Numbered from the stretch's first letter, positions 36,120 to 45,501 are shown. The stretch: 64,000 bases of DNA from Ruegeria_B marisflavi (GCF_025673445.1 NZ_JAOVQN010000013.1:62001-126000), one strand, 5' to 3'. Translations and numbers: made by a program. The notes: a model not told the origin generated them from the sequence alone.

Positions 36120-36995
36120 TTAGCGAAGTTGGCCAATAGTATAGGTCGGGCTTCTGTTTTCTCTTTCCAGGTATGCAGTTAGCGCCACCGGATCCGGGTT
36201 GATGCCAGTTTTGGTTTCCGATGCGGCCAGACCGCCCGAGATGAACAGGGTATCGATGCCTTCACCCTGACCACCGGCGATGTCCGTCTGGATGCCGTCG
36301 CCGATCGCCAGAATCTCGGAATCGGCGACATCCACCCCCAAGGCGAGCAGCCGGCGGCGCGCCAGATCATAGATCGGCGGGTGTGGTTTGCCGAAATACA
36401 GGCTCTCGCCCCCCATCTCGGTGTAAAGCCGCGCCAGCGCCCCGGCGCACCATTCACGGATTTCGCCGCGGTCGACCACGATATCGGGATTGGCGCAGAG
36501 CAGCTTCATCCCCTTGGTCTTGGCATAGAGGAACTCGGGCCGGTTCACCGCCGGGTCGGCCATAGGGTCGAAGGGGCCGCAACACACGATGCCCTCGGCC
36601 TCTTGCAGCGGCACACGGGTGATCTCGACCGGGTTGTCGAGCAGTTTGAGCGGTTCGAAGAAGCCTGCGTCGCGGTCCCACTCACCCATGAAATAGACCT
36701 TTTGCCCAACCGCCCCCCGGAACATGGCCGAACGTGCGCTATCGCCGCTGGTGGCGATGGTGTCATAGGCGTCTTGCGGCACGTTGAACTGGACCAATTG
36801 GGTTGCAACCCCGGCGCGCGGTTTCGGAGAGTTCGTCACCAGCACGACCTTGCCGCCCTGGGCGCGATAGGCTCTCAGCGCAGAGATCGCATCTGGATAG
36901 GCGGTCACCCCATTGTGCACGCATCCCCACAGATCGACGAATAGCGCGCGATAGCGGTCGGAGATGTCGGAGAGGGCATTGATGATCTGGGTCAT
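36120..36995 (-). CDS. HAD-superfamily hydrolase, NagD/TIGR01459-like
   Basis: 291 aa from the ATG at 36995 (MTQIINALSDISDRYRALFV). HAD motif I is FVDLWGCVHNGVTAYPDA, with DxW in place of the usual DxD seen in this subgroup; motif II is VVLVTNSPKPR, and motif III/IV the YFGKPHPPIYDLARRR and AIGDGIQTDIAGGQGEGID blocks. This matches the TIGR01459 class IIA HAD family, whose substrates are unassigned sugar or nucleotide phosphates. Missing the second Asp of motif I may lower phosphatase activity. Single gene, divergent from none nearby; the next gene lies 80 bp away on the same strand. Confidence 0.85.
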   Translation of the reverse strand: MTQIINALSDISDRYRALFVDLWGCVHNGVTAYPDAISALRAYRAQGGKVVLVTNSPKPRAGVATQLVQFNVPQDAYDTIATSGDSARSAMFRGAVGQKVYFMGEWDRDAGFFEPLKLLDNPVEITRVPLQEAEGIVCCGPFDPMADPAVNRPEFLYAKTKGMKLLCANPDIVVDRGEIREWCAGALARLYTEMGGESLYFGKPHPPIYDLARRRLLALGVDVADSEILAIGDGIQTDIAGGQGEGIDTLFISGGLAASETKTGINPDPVALTAYLERENRSPTYTIGQLR

Positions 36996-37075
36996 GTCTG
37001 GGTCCGGTTTGGGTATTGTCGCAAGGGCTTGTATGCCGCATGCGTTGGACAATGGCCATGGGAAAGGGCTGGCGG

Positions 37076-37993
37076 TCAGCCGCGAAAACTTTCCAGCCGC
37101 CGCCCGGTGCGGCGGGTCATTACACGGCGGAGCGCGGTGGCATCGCCATATCCGACCCGATGCGCGATCTGTTCGAGGCTCAGCCCGCCCGCCCGATAAA
37201 GCCGGATCGCCTCGGTCACTCGCAGGGTCTGGGCGAACTCGCCCGGGGTCATGCCCGCGACCCGTGCCAGACGGCGGGCAAAGGTGCGCGTGCCCAGCCC
37301 GGCGGCATCGGCCAGTTCGGCCAGCGGCACCTGTCGGGCGATATGGCGGCGCAGGTACAACTCGACCCGTTGCAGCGCCGGATCGCCCGCCACCAGGGTC
37401 GCCACCGACAGATAGGGCAGCTGGCTGGGTCGGCTGTCAGCCAGCAGAAAGCGGCGGCAATCCTCGGCCAGGGCAAACCCTGCCTGGGTTTCGATCAGGT
37501 GCAGCATCAGGTCGATCTGGGCAAAGAACGCCCCGGCCGTCACCAGCGCTCCATCGCTGCACAGCACCTCGCCCATCTCGACCCGGACCTTGGGGAACCA
37601 GCCCCGCAACAGCGGCGCCAGCCACCAGGTTGTGGTGGCGCAGCGCCCATCCAGAAGCCCCGCCGCCGCCAGCGCAAAGACGCCAGAGCAGGCGCTGGCA
37701 ATGCGGGTACCGGGCTGGGCGAAGTGGCGCAGCGCCGCGGTCAGCGCAACAAAGGCAGGACTGTCCATCGCCGCCCGCAACTCCTCGGCCGAGGCAAGCC
37801 CCATCCCCGGCAGCACCACCAGCCCCGGCGCCGGTGTATCCGGGCAGACCGCCTCGGGGTGCAGGGTGCGCCAGCAAAACGGCGCCGTCTCGCCGCGCAA
37901 CGCGGCCACGCGGTTGGCGCTGTCCAGCATGTCCTCGGCGATGGCCAGGCTCGACCGCTGGCAGGGGGTTGGATGCAGCAGAACGACGTCCAC
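37076..37993 (-). CDS. GlxA-family transcriptional regulator (DJ-1/PfpI-like plus AraC HTH)
   Basis: 305 aa. The start is GTG at 37993 because the ATG slightly upstream is in another frame. Residues ~1-165 resemble the class I amidotransferase/DJ-1 fold, with the nucleophile-like Cys in IASACSGVFALAAAGLLDG. The C-terminal AraC/XylS pair of helix-turn-helices spans ~205-300 (LAELADAAGLGTRTFARRLA, LSLEQIAHRVGYGDATALRR). Such regulators control amino-acid, choline or carnitine genes. It is divergent from the GFA gene across 102 bp, which is the likely target. Confidence 0.9.
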   Translation of the reverse strand: MDVVLLHPTPCQRSSLAIAEDMLDSANRVAALRGETAPFCWRTLHPEAVCPDTPAPGLVVLPGMGLASAEELRAAMDSPAFVALTAALRHFAQPGTRIASACSGVFALAAAGLLDGRCATTTWWLAPLLRGWFPKVRVEMGEVLCSDGALVTAGAFFAQIDLMLHLIETQAGFALAEDCRRFLLADSRPSQLPYLSVATLVAGDPALQRVELYLRRHIARQVPLAELADAAGLGTRTFARRLARVAGMTPGEFAQTLRVTEAIRLYRAGGLSLEQIAHRVGYGDATALRRVMTRRTGRRLESFRG

Positions 37994-38095
37994 GGCGATT
38001 TGTCCATTTCGATCTGAATAATGTCATTTGTGACACTATGCGCTTGTCACTCCTGCGTCCATCCTCGCCGGAGAAACCGAAACAGGAGACCCAGA

Positions 38096-38503
38096 ATGAC
38101 CCTTACTGGCGGGTGTTATTGCGGCGCGCTGCGCTACGAGGCCGAGGGCGCGCCCATGCTCAAGGCGCAATGCCACTGCCGCGCCTGCCAAACCTACTCC
38201 GGCGGCGCGCCGAACCTGTTCATGGTGATGCCCGCCGCTGGCTTTCGTTATGTCAAAGGCACGCCCAAGAGTTTTCGGCTGGAGGACCGGCCCGACCGCG
38301 TGACCCGCGATTTCTGCGCCACCTGCGGCACCGGGGTCGCCTCGCACCGGCCCGGCCTGCCGGCGGTGATCCTCAAGATCGGCACGCTGGACGACCCCGC
38401 GGTGTTCAAGGGGCCCAAGGCAGCGGTGTTCGCCGCCGAGAAACAGGCGTTTCACATCATTCCCGAGGGCGTACACGCCTTTGACGGGCTGCCCCCCGCG
38501 TAG
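38096..38503 (+). CDS. GFA family protein (glutathione-dependent formaldehyde-activating fold)
   Basis: 135 aa from the ATG at 38096 (MTLTGGCYCGALRYEAEGAP), with AGGAGACCCAGA just upstream. Zinc-binding cysteines follow the family pattern: GCYCGALRY near residue 7, QCHCRACQTYSGGAPN near residue 28, and DFCATCGTGVASH near residue 80. Gfa proteins bind zinc and glutathione; most members have no proven reaction. Divergent from a GlxA-like regulator with the two starts 102 bp apart. Confidence 0.92.
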   Translation: MTLTGGCYCGALRYEAEGAPMLKAQCHCRACQTYSGGAPNLFMVMPAAGFRYVKGTPKSFRLEDRPDRVTRDFCATCGTGVASHRPGLPAVILKIGTLDDPAVFKGPKAAVFAAEKQAFHIIPEGVHAFDGLPPA

Positions 38504-38517
38504 CAGGGAGCTTCAGA

Positions 38518-40476
38518 TCACAACGCGATGCGGAACCGCGCGAACCCGTCCGGCCCATCGCCTGCGGCCTCGATCTTCATACCTTTTATCCCGTCGGCAT
38601 ATTGCGCGGCGGCCGGCCCGGTGTCGAACAGGACCGAGGTGTCGGGCAGGGGCGCAAACGACCAGTTCGCGTCGGCGCTGGGATTGATAGTGCCTTGTTC
38701 GACAATGTAGCGCACGATCACGTCCCGGTTGGTGTCCGGCCCCTCGAAAATCACAGTATCCGGCGAGGCGCCCGGGAAGCTTCCGCCGCCGCTGGCACGG
38801 TAGTTGTTTGTTGCGATCACGAATTCCATGTCATCCGTCACCGGCTTGCCGTTGAAGGACAGGTTGACGATGCGTTGCGCCTCGGGATTGGCCATCTCGC
38901 CCTTGGCGGTAAAGCGCGACGGCTGGCTGAGGTCGATCTGATAGCTGACACCGTCGATCACGTCGAAATTGTAGGACGGGAAATCGGGGTTCAGCAGAAC
39001 CTGGTCGGCCTCGCCCGGCGTGATCTGGTTGAAGATCCCGGCAGACCGTTCCAGCCAGCCTCGCAGCTGCGCCCCGTTCACGCGCACGGCGCGCACCGTG
39101 TTGGGGTAGAGGTACAGGTCCGCAACGTTGCGGATCGCCACGTCGCCCACCGGGACATCGGTATAGTACTGCGGCCCGCCGCGCCCGCCCGCCTTGAACG
39201 GCGCGGCAGCCGAGAGGATCGGCAGGCCCTCGTGCTCGGTGCCCTTCATCATCTCGCCGATGTACCAGGTCTGGGCAATCGACACGATCTGCACCGAGGG
39301 ATCATCGGCGACCAAAGCGAAGTAGCTGTGCAGCGCTGCGTCGGTCTTGCCCACCGGACGGCGGACATAGGCAAGCGTCGCCTCGTGTTCGGCACTGGCG
39401 GCCTCTTCGACCTTGGCGACACTTTCGACCAGTGGCGTGATCGAGCGGTCTTCGTTGCGCTTCGAGATCGGGCGGGCCTCGGCGGTATGGGCCACGACGC
39501 GCCACGCTCCGCCGTCGCGTTCCAGCATCAGATCGATCAGCCCCATGTGAGAGCCCCAGAAGCCGCCCATGGTCGCAGGTTTGCCCATGATGGTTCCGGC
39601 AGTCGAGTCGACGCCTGCGGTCCCCTCATATTGCGGGCCGGGGAAGACGCGGTGATGATGGCCGGTCAGGATCGCGTCGATCCCGTCGACGGCCGCCAGT
39701 GGAATCGCGGCGTTCTCCTGTCCGTCCACATGATTTGCCTCGCCAATGCCCGAATGGCAGAGCGCGATGATGATGTCTGCGCCTTGCTCCTTCATTTGCG
39801 GCACATAGGCCCGGGCGGTATCCACGATGTCGCGTGCGACAACTTTGTTTTCCAGATGGCGCCGATCCCAGTTCATCACCTGTGGCGGGACAAAACCGAT
39901 CAGACCGATCCGGATCGGATGGGGTGTCCCGTCGCCGTCGATGACCTCGCGATCCAGAATGACATAGGGCGGCAACAGCGTCTTGTCCTCGCGCGGGGAA
40001 CTGCCCGCCTCGCGGGCGATATTGGCGCAGACAACAGGGAAATTCGCACCCGCCAGAGACTTTGTCAGGAAATCCAGACCATAATTGAACTCGTGATTGC
40101 CCAAGGTCGATCCATCAAAGCCCAGCGTATTCATGGCCGTGATGATCGGATGGCTGTCGCCCTCGGCCATGCCGCGTTCATAGGCGATGTAATCGCCCAT
40201 CGGGTTGCCTTGCAGGAAATCTCCGTTGTCGATCAGCAGCGAGTTGGTGCTTTCGTCCCGGATCGACTGGATCAACGCCGCTGTGCGCGACAGGCCGACG
40301 GTGTCGATCGGTTTGTCTGCGTAATAGTCATATGGGTAGACGTGAACATGGAGATCCGTCGTCTCCATGATCCGCAAATGGGCCTGCATCCCGGATGCCC
40401 GGGCCGAGAACGGATGCAGAGCGATAAAGCCAGCGGTTGCGCCGATAAAGGAACGGCGGTCTAGGAGAAGCGGCAT
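38518..40476 (-). CDS. cpdB: 2',3'-cyclic-nucleotide 2'-phosphodiesterase/3'-nucleotidase, Tat-exported
   Basis: 652 aa from ATG 40476. A twin-arginine signal is plain (MPLLLDRRSFIGATAGFIAL, cleavage near residue 29). Calcineurin-like metal motifs follow: ETTDLHVHVYPYDYYAD near residue 36, DNGDFLQGNPMGDYIAYE, LGNHEFNYGLDFLTK and GHHHRVFPGP near residue 245. The 5'-nucleotidase C-terminal domain covers ~370-620 (LILSAAAPFKAGGRGGPQYY-like, NLYLYPNTVRAVRVNG). It is periplasmic and releases phosphate and nucleosides from cyclic or 3'-nucleotides, useful in phosphate-poor sea water. Export through Tat implies that the metal is loaded in the cytoplasm. Confidence 0.93.
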   Translation of the reverse strand: MPLLLDRRSFIGATAGFIALHPFSARASGMQAHLRIMETTDLHVHVYPYDYYADKPIDTVGLSRTAALIQSIRDESTNSLLIDNGDFLQGNPMGDYIAYERGMAEGDSHPIITAMNTLGFDGSTLGNHEFNYGLDFLTKSLAGANFPVVCANIAREAGSSPREDKTLLPPYVILDREVIDGDGTPHPIRIGLIGFVPPQVMNWDRRHLENKVVARDIVDTARAYVPQMKEQGADIIIALCHSGIGEANHVDGQENAAIPLAAVDGIDAILTGHHHRVFPGPQYEGTAGVDSTAGTIMGKPATMGGFWGSHMGLIDLMLERDGGAWRVVAHTAEARPISKRNEDRSITPLVESVAKVEEAASAEHEATLAYVRRPVGKTDAALHSYFALVADDPSVQIVSIAQTWYIGEMMKGTEHEGLPILSAAAPFKAGGRGGPQYYTDVPVGDVAIRNVADLYLYPNTVRAVRVNGAQLRGWLERSAGIFNQITPGEADQVLLNPDFPSYNFDVIDGVSYQIDLSQPSRFTAKGEMANPEAQRIVNLSFNGKPVTDDMEFVIATNNYRASGGGSFPGASPDTVIFEGPDTNRDVIVRYIVEQGTINPSADANWSFAPLPDTSVLFDTGPAAAQYADGIKGMKIEAAGDGPDGFARFRIAL

Positions 40477-40611
40477 GTCAGTACCTCCGGTTGTTGGGAT
40501 TTTGTTTTTATCAGTTTGGCCGGGCAGGGCGCTGAGCCCTGCCTGCGGCGTAATAGTGAAACGACCCGATTCCCGGGGCCGTTGACCGAAGTGTCTCATT
40601 ATCGTGGCAAC

Positions 40612-40639
40612 AAAAAAAGGGCGCGTATCCGCGCCCTTT
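40612..40639 (-). terminator. intrinsic terminator of ppaC (reads leftward)
   Basis: AAAGGGCGCG-[gata]-CGCGCCCTTT with a T-run on the minus strand (AAAAAAA on the plus strand at 40612-40618) lies 34 bp after the ppaC stop. Confidence 0.88.
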
Positions 40640-40672
40640 CCCCGGTTTGAACCGGTTCGACAGAAGTGGCTA

Positions 40673-41593
40673 TCAGACCTTGAGGTTGGGGATGATCTGC
40701 TTCTTCCGGCTCATGATGCCGGGCAGGACAACCGTGTCGCCCGAGACCGAGGCGCCAAAGCTCTTTTCGGCCACTGTCTTGACCAGATCGTTGGGCACCA
40801 GCAGGGTGGCTTCCTCGTTCAGGATGTCGATGACGAACAGCAGCACCTGATCGGCGCCGTCTTCCTTGGCCACGTCGATCATCGAGGCCATCAGGCTGTC
40901 CTTGCGGTCCAGCAGCACCTTGGGCGCTGTGGTTTCCAGAACAGAGACCCGGAATTCCTTGCCGTCGACATTGTACTCTTTCGAGTCCATCCGCAGCAGT
41001 TCGGCATCCGAGAACGAGGACACGTCCGACTTCGCCGCGAACATCTCGGCGGCGTAAGAGGGGATGTCGACGCCCAGATCGGCGGCCAGCTTCTCGGCCA
41101 CGGCGCGGTCGTGGTCGGTGGTGGTGGGCGAGCGGAACTCCAGCGTGTCGCTAAGGATGCAGGTCAGCGCCGCACCCTTGATCGCCTCGGGCATGCGCGC
41201 GGCATCGTCGCCCATCAGGTCGACCATGATGGTGGCAGTACAGGCCAGAGGACGCACGGTGATGTCGATCGGGCCCTTGGTTTTCAGCCCGCCGATCAGC
41301 GCGTGGTGGTCGATGATCTGGCGGATATCGGCGTCATTGACGCTGGCGGGCAGTTCGGCGGGGTTGTTGGTGTCCACGATCACCACCGGGGCGCCTGCGT
41401 CCACGTCCGAGATGATCTCGGGCTTGTCGAAACCCCAGCGGCTCAGCATGAAGGCCGCTTCGGTGTTGGGTTCGCCCAGCAGCACCGGTTTGGCGGCCTC
41501 GCCCTTTACCTCGTTCAGATACCAGGCCCAGACGATGGGCGAGCCGGTGGAATCGGTGTCGGGGGATTTGTGGCCAAATACCTGAATGGTCAT
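40673..41593 (-). CDS. ppaC: manganese-dependent inorganic pyrophosphatase (family II)
   Basis: 306 aa, ATG at 41593. The DHH-family pattern is complete: VFGHKSPDTDSTGSPIVWAW at the N-terminus, VVIVDTNNPAELP near residue 70, IIDHHALIGGLKTKG near residue 90, and the C-terminal DHHA2 domain containing the substrate-binding LLDRKDSLMASMIDV and LPGIMSRKKQIIPNL. It hydrolyses pyrophosphate made by biosynthesis, using Mn or Co. Family II enzymes are less common than family I in proteobacteria but are known in roseobacters. It ends in a strong terminator. Confidence 0.95.
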   Translation of the reverse strand: MTIQVFGHKSPDTDSTGSPIVWAWYLNEVKGEAAKPVLLGEPNTEAAFMLSRWGFDKPEIISDVDAGAPVVIVDTNNPAELPASVNDADIRQIIDHHALIGGLKTKGPIDITVRPLACTATIMVDLMGDDAARMPEAIKGAALTCILSDTLEFRSPTTTDHDRAVAEKLAADLGVDIPSYAAEMFAAKSDVSSFSDAELLRMDSKEYNVDGKEFRVSVLETTAPKVLLDRKDSLMASMIDVAKEDGADQVLLFVIDILNEEATLLVPNDLVKTVAEKSFGASVSGDTVVLPGIMSRKKQIIPNLKV

Positions 41594-41696
41594 GTGTCTA
41601 TCCTGCGCAAGGTCAAATTTGCGCGCCTTATAGGGGCGCGGACCGGCATTGTCACGGGGGGCCGCTCAGGCTGCGACCCTTGGTCAGGTTGCTGCC

Positions 41697-42689
41697 TTAG
41701 AATGCGGAGCGTTCCAACACGTACCCCTCTATCGTCAGGAGGTTCAGCAATCCGCTTTCGCCGTGCAAATGGGCCGCGCCCACGGCGATCACCGCAGTTT
41801 GATCTTGGAAATCCAGAATATGGCGCATCCAATTGCGGTTGCGTCCCTCTAACAGTTCCAACTTGAAACTGTCCCAAATCGGGTCGAAATCCTCAGGTGT
41901 CAAACCGGTGCGCGCCAGTGTGTCACGACGCAAGAACTCCATGGCCTCGGCATGGTGCTCTTCGAAATAGATATCGCTCAGTGTCGCCAACTGGTCGGCA
42001 TTGGTCCCCAGACTGCCCGAAAACATCTCCAACTCGCGTGCCTGCTGTTCGATCGAGGTGGCGGTGAACAGCGCCAGCATTTCGGTCCCGGTTTCCAACG
42101 AATGTTGCGGTACGTCGTGACTGTAGGCGATGTCCATCAAGCGGCGATCCAAACCTTGCATCGCCTCTTCCGAACTGCGCAGCAGGCAGGGCGGCATCGA
42201 CAGGACCGAACCCAATATCCACGGTTGCATCTTGGCCCCCATCCAGGCCGGGACATTGCGCTCGGCCAGGGCCTGGGCGACGCGGCTCCATCCCTCTTCG
42301 CTCATCAGTTCGATCAGGGTTGGGCCCTCGGTGATCAGCGCCACCTTGGGGTTCCCCATGATCTCACGCTCAAAGTCGGCAAGGTCGAGAGAGTTCATCT
42401 CAAACCAGATGGAATCTGCCCGCTCGATCAGCGGTTCCAGCCTGTCGGCAGCAGGCCCCATACGAGGGTCGTTGACATGCAGGGTCCCAATCAGATGCAG
42501 CACGGTATTGCCGCGGGTCGCTATCCAGTGGTTGCCCTCGTGATAGGGTATCGCGGCAGCGGCCTGTACCATGTCGGCGCGGACCTCGTTCGGCAAGTCG
42601 TCACGCAGGTCGCGCCCTTCGCAGGCGGCAAAGGCCGCCATTGGCATTGTCAGAAACAGGAAAGCGGCCAGAAAACGCATGGATGTCAT
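41697..42689 (-). CDS. TraB/GumN family protein, exported (copy 1)
   Basis: 330 aa. ATG 42689 is used; an ATG three codons later (42680) is equally possible. A signal peptide ends near residue 22 (FLTMPMAAFAA). The TraB/GumN features are the N-terminal NTVLHLIGTLHVNDPRMGPA near residue 62, SIWFEMNSLDLADFE near residue 95, and the C-terminal VGAAHLHGESGLLNLLTIEG. The two GxxH-like motifs are thought to form a metal site of a Tiki-like protease. It is followed upstream, 9 bp away, by a paralogue in the same direction. Confidence 0.86.
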   Translation of the reverse strand: MTSMRFLAAFLFLTMPMAAFAACEGRDLRDDLPNEVRADMVQAAAAIPYHEGNHWIATRGNTVLHLIGTLHVNDPRMGPAADRLEPLIERADSIWFEMNSLDLADFEREIMGNPKVALITEGPTLIELMSEEGWSRVAQALAERNVPAWMGAKMQPWILGSVLSMPPCLLRSSEEAMQGLDRRLMDIAYSHDVPQHSLETGTEMLALFTATSIEQQARELEMFSGSLGTNADQLATLSDIYFEEHHAEAMEFLRRDTLARTGLTPEDFDPIWDSFKLELLEGRNRNWMRHILDFQDQTAVIAVGAAHLHGESGLLNLLTIEGYVLERSAF

Positions 42690-42698
42690 TTCCGCTCT

Positions 42699-43685
42699 TC
42701 AAAACTCAGCGCGGCTCAGGCTGTAGCCGCGCTGTTTCAACAGGTTCAGCAGACCGGCCTTTCCCGGCAAATGCGCCGCCCCGACAGCCACGACCAAGGT
42801 CTTTCCTTTGGTCCGTTGGATAACCGGCATCCAGGCCCGATTGCGCTTGTCCAGAATATGCGTATCGAACTGGCGCAGCAGGCGGGACACTTCCTTTCGG
42901 GAAACGTTCAGGTCGCGATAGAGCGTCCAGTCCTCGATCAGCATTGCCTCGGCCAACCTCTCTTCGAAATAGGCGTTCGAAAGGGTCACGACCTGATCGT
43001 CGAAATTGAGCTCGCTCTTCATGTCCAGCACAAGCAGCTTGACCTGGTCGCGGATCGGGATGGCAGACAGAGAACTCATGCCCGTTCCGACCGCTTCCAG
43101 TGAGCCGACCGGCACTCCAGCCCGCGCCGCCAAAAGCTCGATCCGGTCATCCAGACCGCGATAGGCAAACAGCCCGCGCCCGCCGCAGCCCGAGCGGGAT
43201 AGGTTCATCGAGATGAACCAGGGCTGCATGCGGGCAAGAACCTGTTCATTGACTCCCTGCACCCGCATCTGAAGGCTCAGCATCTGCCACTCTTCCGGTT
43301 CCATCAGCTTGTCCAGCCCCGGAGAACCCTTGGGTATCGTCAGGATCGAGGGTGTCTCGCGTAGCGTGTCTTCGAGGGTGGCGAGCTGCTTGGCCGTGAC
43401 TTCCAACAGTACGGCATCAGCGGACTGGATCACCGGCGTGAGCTTTCGCATCACTGCCCGCATCCGGCTGTCCCCGGTATGTTGGGTTCCGATCAGGTGG
43501 ATGCGTTGCGACCCTTTGGTCGCGATCCAGTGGTTGCCATAGGCAAACGGGACCTTTTTTATCTCGCGCGCCAAAAGTGCTTCGCCTTCAGGCGTCAACC
43601 GTGTCCGCAGATCGGTGCCGGTACAGCGGGCCTCGACCCCGGTCGTGCCCAGCAGGCCCAGGCAGAGTATCAGGGCGCGCAGCAT
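42699..43685 (-). CDS. TraB/GumN family protein, exported (copy 2)
   Basis: 328 aa from the ATG at 43685 (MLRALILCLGLLGTTGVEA, a signal peptide). Same blocks as its neighbour: NHWIATKGSQRIHLIGTQHT near residue 50, AVLLEVTAKQLATLED near residue 85 and VVAVGAAHLPGKAGLLNLLK at the end. The two proteins are of almost equal length with collinear motifs, which points to an old tandem duplication, but they differ at most other positions. The upstream copy is transcribed first. Ends of both proteins share the RGY-LSRAEF/GYVLERSAF pattern. Confidence 0.86.
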   Translation of the reverse strand: MLRALILCLGLLGTTGVEARCTGTDLRTRLTPEGEALLAREIKKVPFAYGNHWIATKGSQRIHLIGTQHTGDSRMRAVMRKLTPVIQSADAVLLEVTAKQLATLEDTLRETPSILTIPKGSPGLDKLMEPEEWQMLSLQMRVQGVNEQVLARMQPWFISMNLSRSGCGGRGLFAYRGLDDRIELLAARAGVPVGSLEAVGTGMSSLSAIPIRDQVKLLVLDMKSELNFDDQVVTLSNAYFEERLAEAMLIEDWTLYRDLNVSRKEVSRLLRQFDTHILDKRNRAWMPVIQRTKGKTLVVAVGAAHLPGKAGLLNLLKQRGYSLSRAEF

Positions 43686-43798
43686 GGGGTCTCCTTCGAT
43701 TTCGAACTGAATCAACAGCTAAGGTCCGGATTTGCCAGGGGCAAGACACGCTTGGTTGCGCGATTGTATTGCCCCTCCGATGTGCCTAGCCTGCAACC

Positions 43799-44464
43799 AT
43801 GCAGCGAGAGCAGGATCTATACCCACCGATCAAACAGATGCTGGAACGGCAGGGCTACACCGTCAAGGGTGAGGTCGGCGCCGCCGACATTGTCGCGCGG
43901 CGGGGTGATGAACCGCCGGTAGTGGTGGAATTGAAGCTGCGGTTCTCGCTGTCGCTGTTTCATCAGGCTGTGGCGCGGCTCGCCCTAACAGATACCGTTT
44001 ATATGGCGGTCTTGCGGCCCAAGGGAAAAACGGCCCGGCGGGCTTTACGCGACAATCTCGCGCTGTGCCAGCGATTGGGGCTGGGCCTGATCACAGTGCG
44101 CCCCGATGGGCAGGTCGAGGTGCAGTGCGACCCCGGACCCTACCAGCCGCGCAAGTCCAGGGCGCGGACGGAGAAGTTGTTCCGAGAGTTCGACCGCCTG
44201 ACCGGCGATCCAAACGCCGGTGGTGCGACCCGGCATGGCATTGTCACCGCCTACCGCCAGGATGCGTTGCGCTGTGCCGCGCATCTGGCGGAGAACGGAC
44301 AAAGCAAAGGCAGCGAGGTCGCCCTTGCTACGGGCGTTACCACTGCAACCCGCTTGATGCGCGAAAACCACTATGGCTGGTTTCTACGGGTCGAGAAGGG
44401 CATCTATGGCATTACGGATGAAGGCCGCGCCGGACTGGTCCATTGGGCCTATAGCTGGACCTAG
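43799..44464 (+). CDS. DUF2161 family, PD-(D/E)XK-type putative phosphodiesterase
   Basis: 221 aa from ATG 43799. The N-terminal ~75 residues carry the nuclease-like core: Glu in the first helix (EQDLYPPIKQMLERQG), the Asp of GAADIVARRGD near residue 28, and the ExK of VVVELKLRFSLSLFHQAVAR near residue 44. The C-terminal third (GVTTATRLMRENHYGWFLRV) looks like a winged helix that reads 'ATGV..RMREN-Y'. This is the DUF2161 pattern; activity is not demonstrated as far as I know. Its 3' end overlaps the convergent hydrolase gene by 4 bp. Confidence 0.82.
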   Translation: MQREQDLYPPIKQMLERQGYTVKGEVGAADIVARRGDEPPVVVELKLRFSLSLFHQAVARLALTDTVYMAVLRPKGKTARRALRDNLALCQRLGLGLITVRPDGQVEVQCDPGPYQPRKSRARTEKLFREFDRLTGDPNAGGATRHGIVTAYRQDALRCAAHLAENGQSKGSEVALATGVTTATRLMRENHYGWFLRVEKGIYGITDEGRAGLVHWAYSWT

Positions 44465-45357
44465 GCCCGCCGCGCGATGAAGTCGGTCACCATGTCAACC
44501 ATGACCGGGGAAAGGGCCGGGGTGATGATATGGCCCATTCCCTTCACCGCCTGAAACTCTGCTTCGGGAATTGCCGCCGCGATCTCTTCGCCCATCTCCA
44601 GCGGTATCAGCGCGTCATCGGTGCCGTGGATCACAAAGCAGGGCAGTGCGACCTTCCTCAGGCCTGGCCTGCGGTCAGGCGCATGCAGTATTGCCAGCAC
44701 CTGTCGGTTTCGCCCGGCCGCATCCACGCCCCGCTCCCAGGCGCGGGCGGCCATGGCGCGGATATCCGCCTCGGGCATCGGGTAGCCGGGACTGCCCCAA
44801 AGCCCATGTTCGGCGACCTGCGCATCCAGATATTCCGAACGCGTCACGTCGCGCACCAACAGGCTGTCGACAAGCGCCAATAGGGCTGCCCGGTCATCCG
44901 GCGCGCGTTCGGTGAATGGTCGGCAAGCGGTCATCACAATCGTGGCCGACAAAACGCGGTCAGGGTGATCGATGCACAATTGTTGCAGCACCGCCCCCCC
45001 CATCGAGATGCCGAACATATGCGCATGTTCGATCCCCAGCGCATCCATCAGACCGGTAATGTCGCCCACCATATCGTTGATATCATAGGGCTTTGGCATT
45101 TCCGCGCCATTGCGCAGCCGTGCGAGAATGGTATCGGCATCCGCCGGAACGTCATCGACCGGGAAGCGCTGGGTCAGGCCGACGTCGCGATTGTCAAACA
45201 GGATCACCCGGTATCCGGCCTTGGCAAAACCGTCATACAGCTCGGTCGGCCAATGCGCCAGCTGGCTGCCTTGCCCCCGGATAAGGATCAGCGGTACGCC
45301 GTCCGACGGTCCGTGCTCCTCGACCTCGATCTGAATGCCGTTTGCCTTGATCTGCAT
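44461..45357 (-). CDS. alpha/beta fold hydrolase
   Basis: 298 aa, ATG at 45357. Features are the oxyanion region PLILIRGQGSQLAHWP near residue 24, RVILFDNRDVGLTQRF near residue 52, the nucleophile elbow MFGISMGGAVLQQLCIDHPD near residue 115, a lid (~150-215), the acid FVIHGTDDALIPLEMGEE near residue 243, and the His in VKGMGHIITPALSPV near residue 278. Relatives include epoxide and ester hydrolases and aclacinomycin methylesterase-like proteins. Its promoter lies against the groESL promoter, about 110 bp apart. Confidence 0.84.
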   Translation of the reverse strand: MQIKANGIQIEVEEHGPSDGVPLILIRGQGSQLAHWPTELYDGFAKAGYRVILFDNRDVGLTQRFPVDDVPADADTILARLRNGAEMPKPYDINDMVGDITGLMDALGIEHAHMFGISMGGAVLQQLCIDHPDRVLSATIVMTACRPFTERAPDDRAALLALVDSLLVRDVTRSEYLDAQVAEHGLWGSPGYPMPEADIRAMAARAWERGVDAAGRNRQVLAILHAPDRRPGLRKVALPCFVIHGTDDALIPLEMGEEIAAAIPEAEFQAVKGMGHIITPALSPVMVDMVTDFIARRA

Positions 45358-45465
45358 GTCGATTGTCCCGCGTCTGTCATACGGTGCGCACTCTGCTTCG
45401 GGGACACCCGGTTGTAAACCGCCTCCGTCCCGTCAAAATCGGGGAATTTTTTCCGGGCAAAGATG

Positions 45466-45494
45466 TTGACTCGGCCTTTCCAAGTCCCTAGCTA
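45466..45494 (+). promoter_or_regulatory. groESL promoter
   Basis: TTGACT (45466-45471), 17-bp spacer, TAGCTA (45489-45494). It sits immediately upstream of the CIRCE element, so the start site would fall near or inside it. Confidence 0.7.
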
Positions 45495-45501
45495 TGCGCC
45501 G

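Noticed and set aside
38602..40464. 620-residue open frame antisense to cpdB
   Set aside because: The minus-strand gene has a Tat signal and metal motifs; the plus-strand frame has none.
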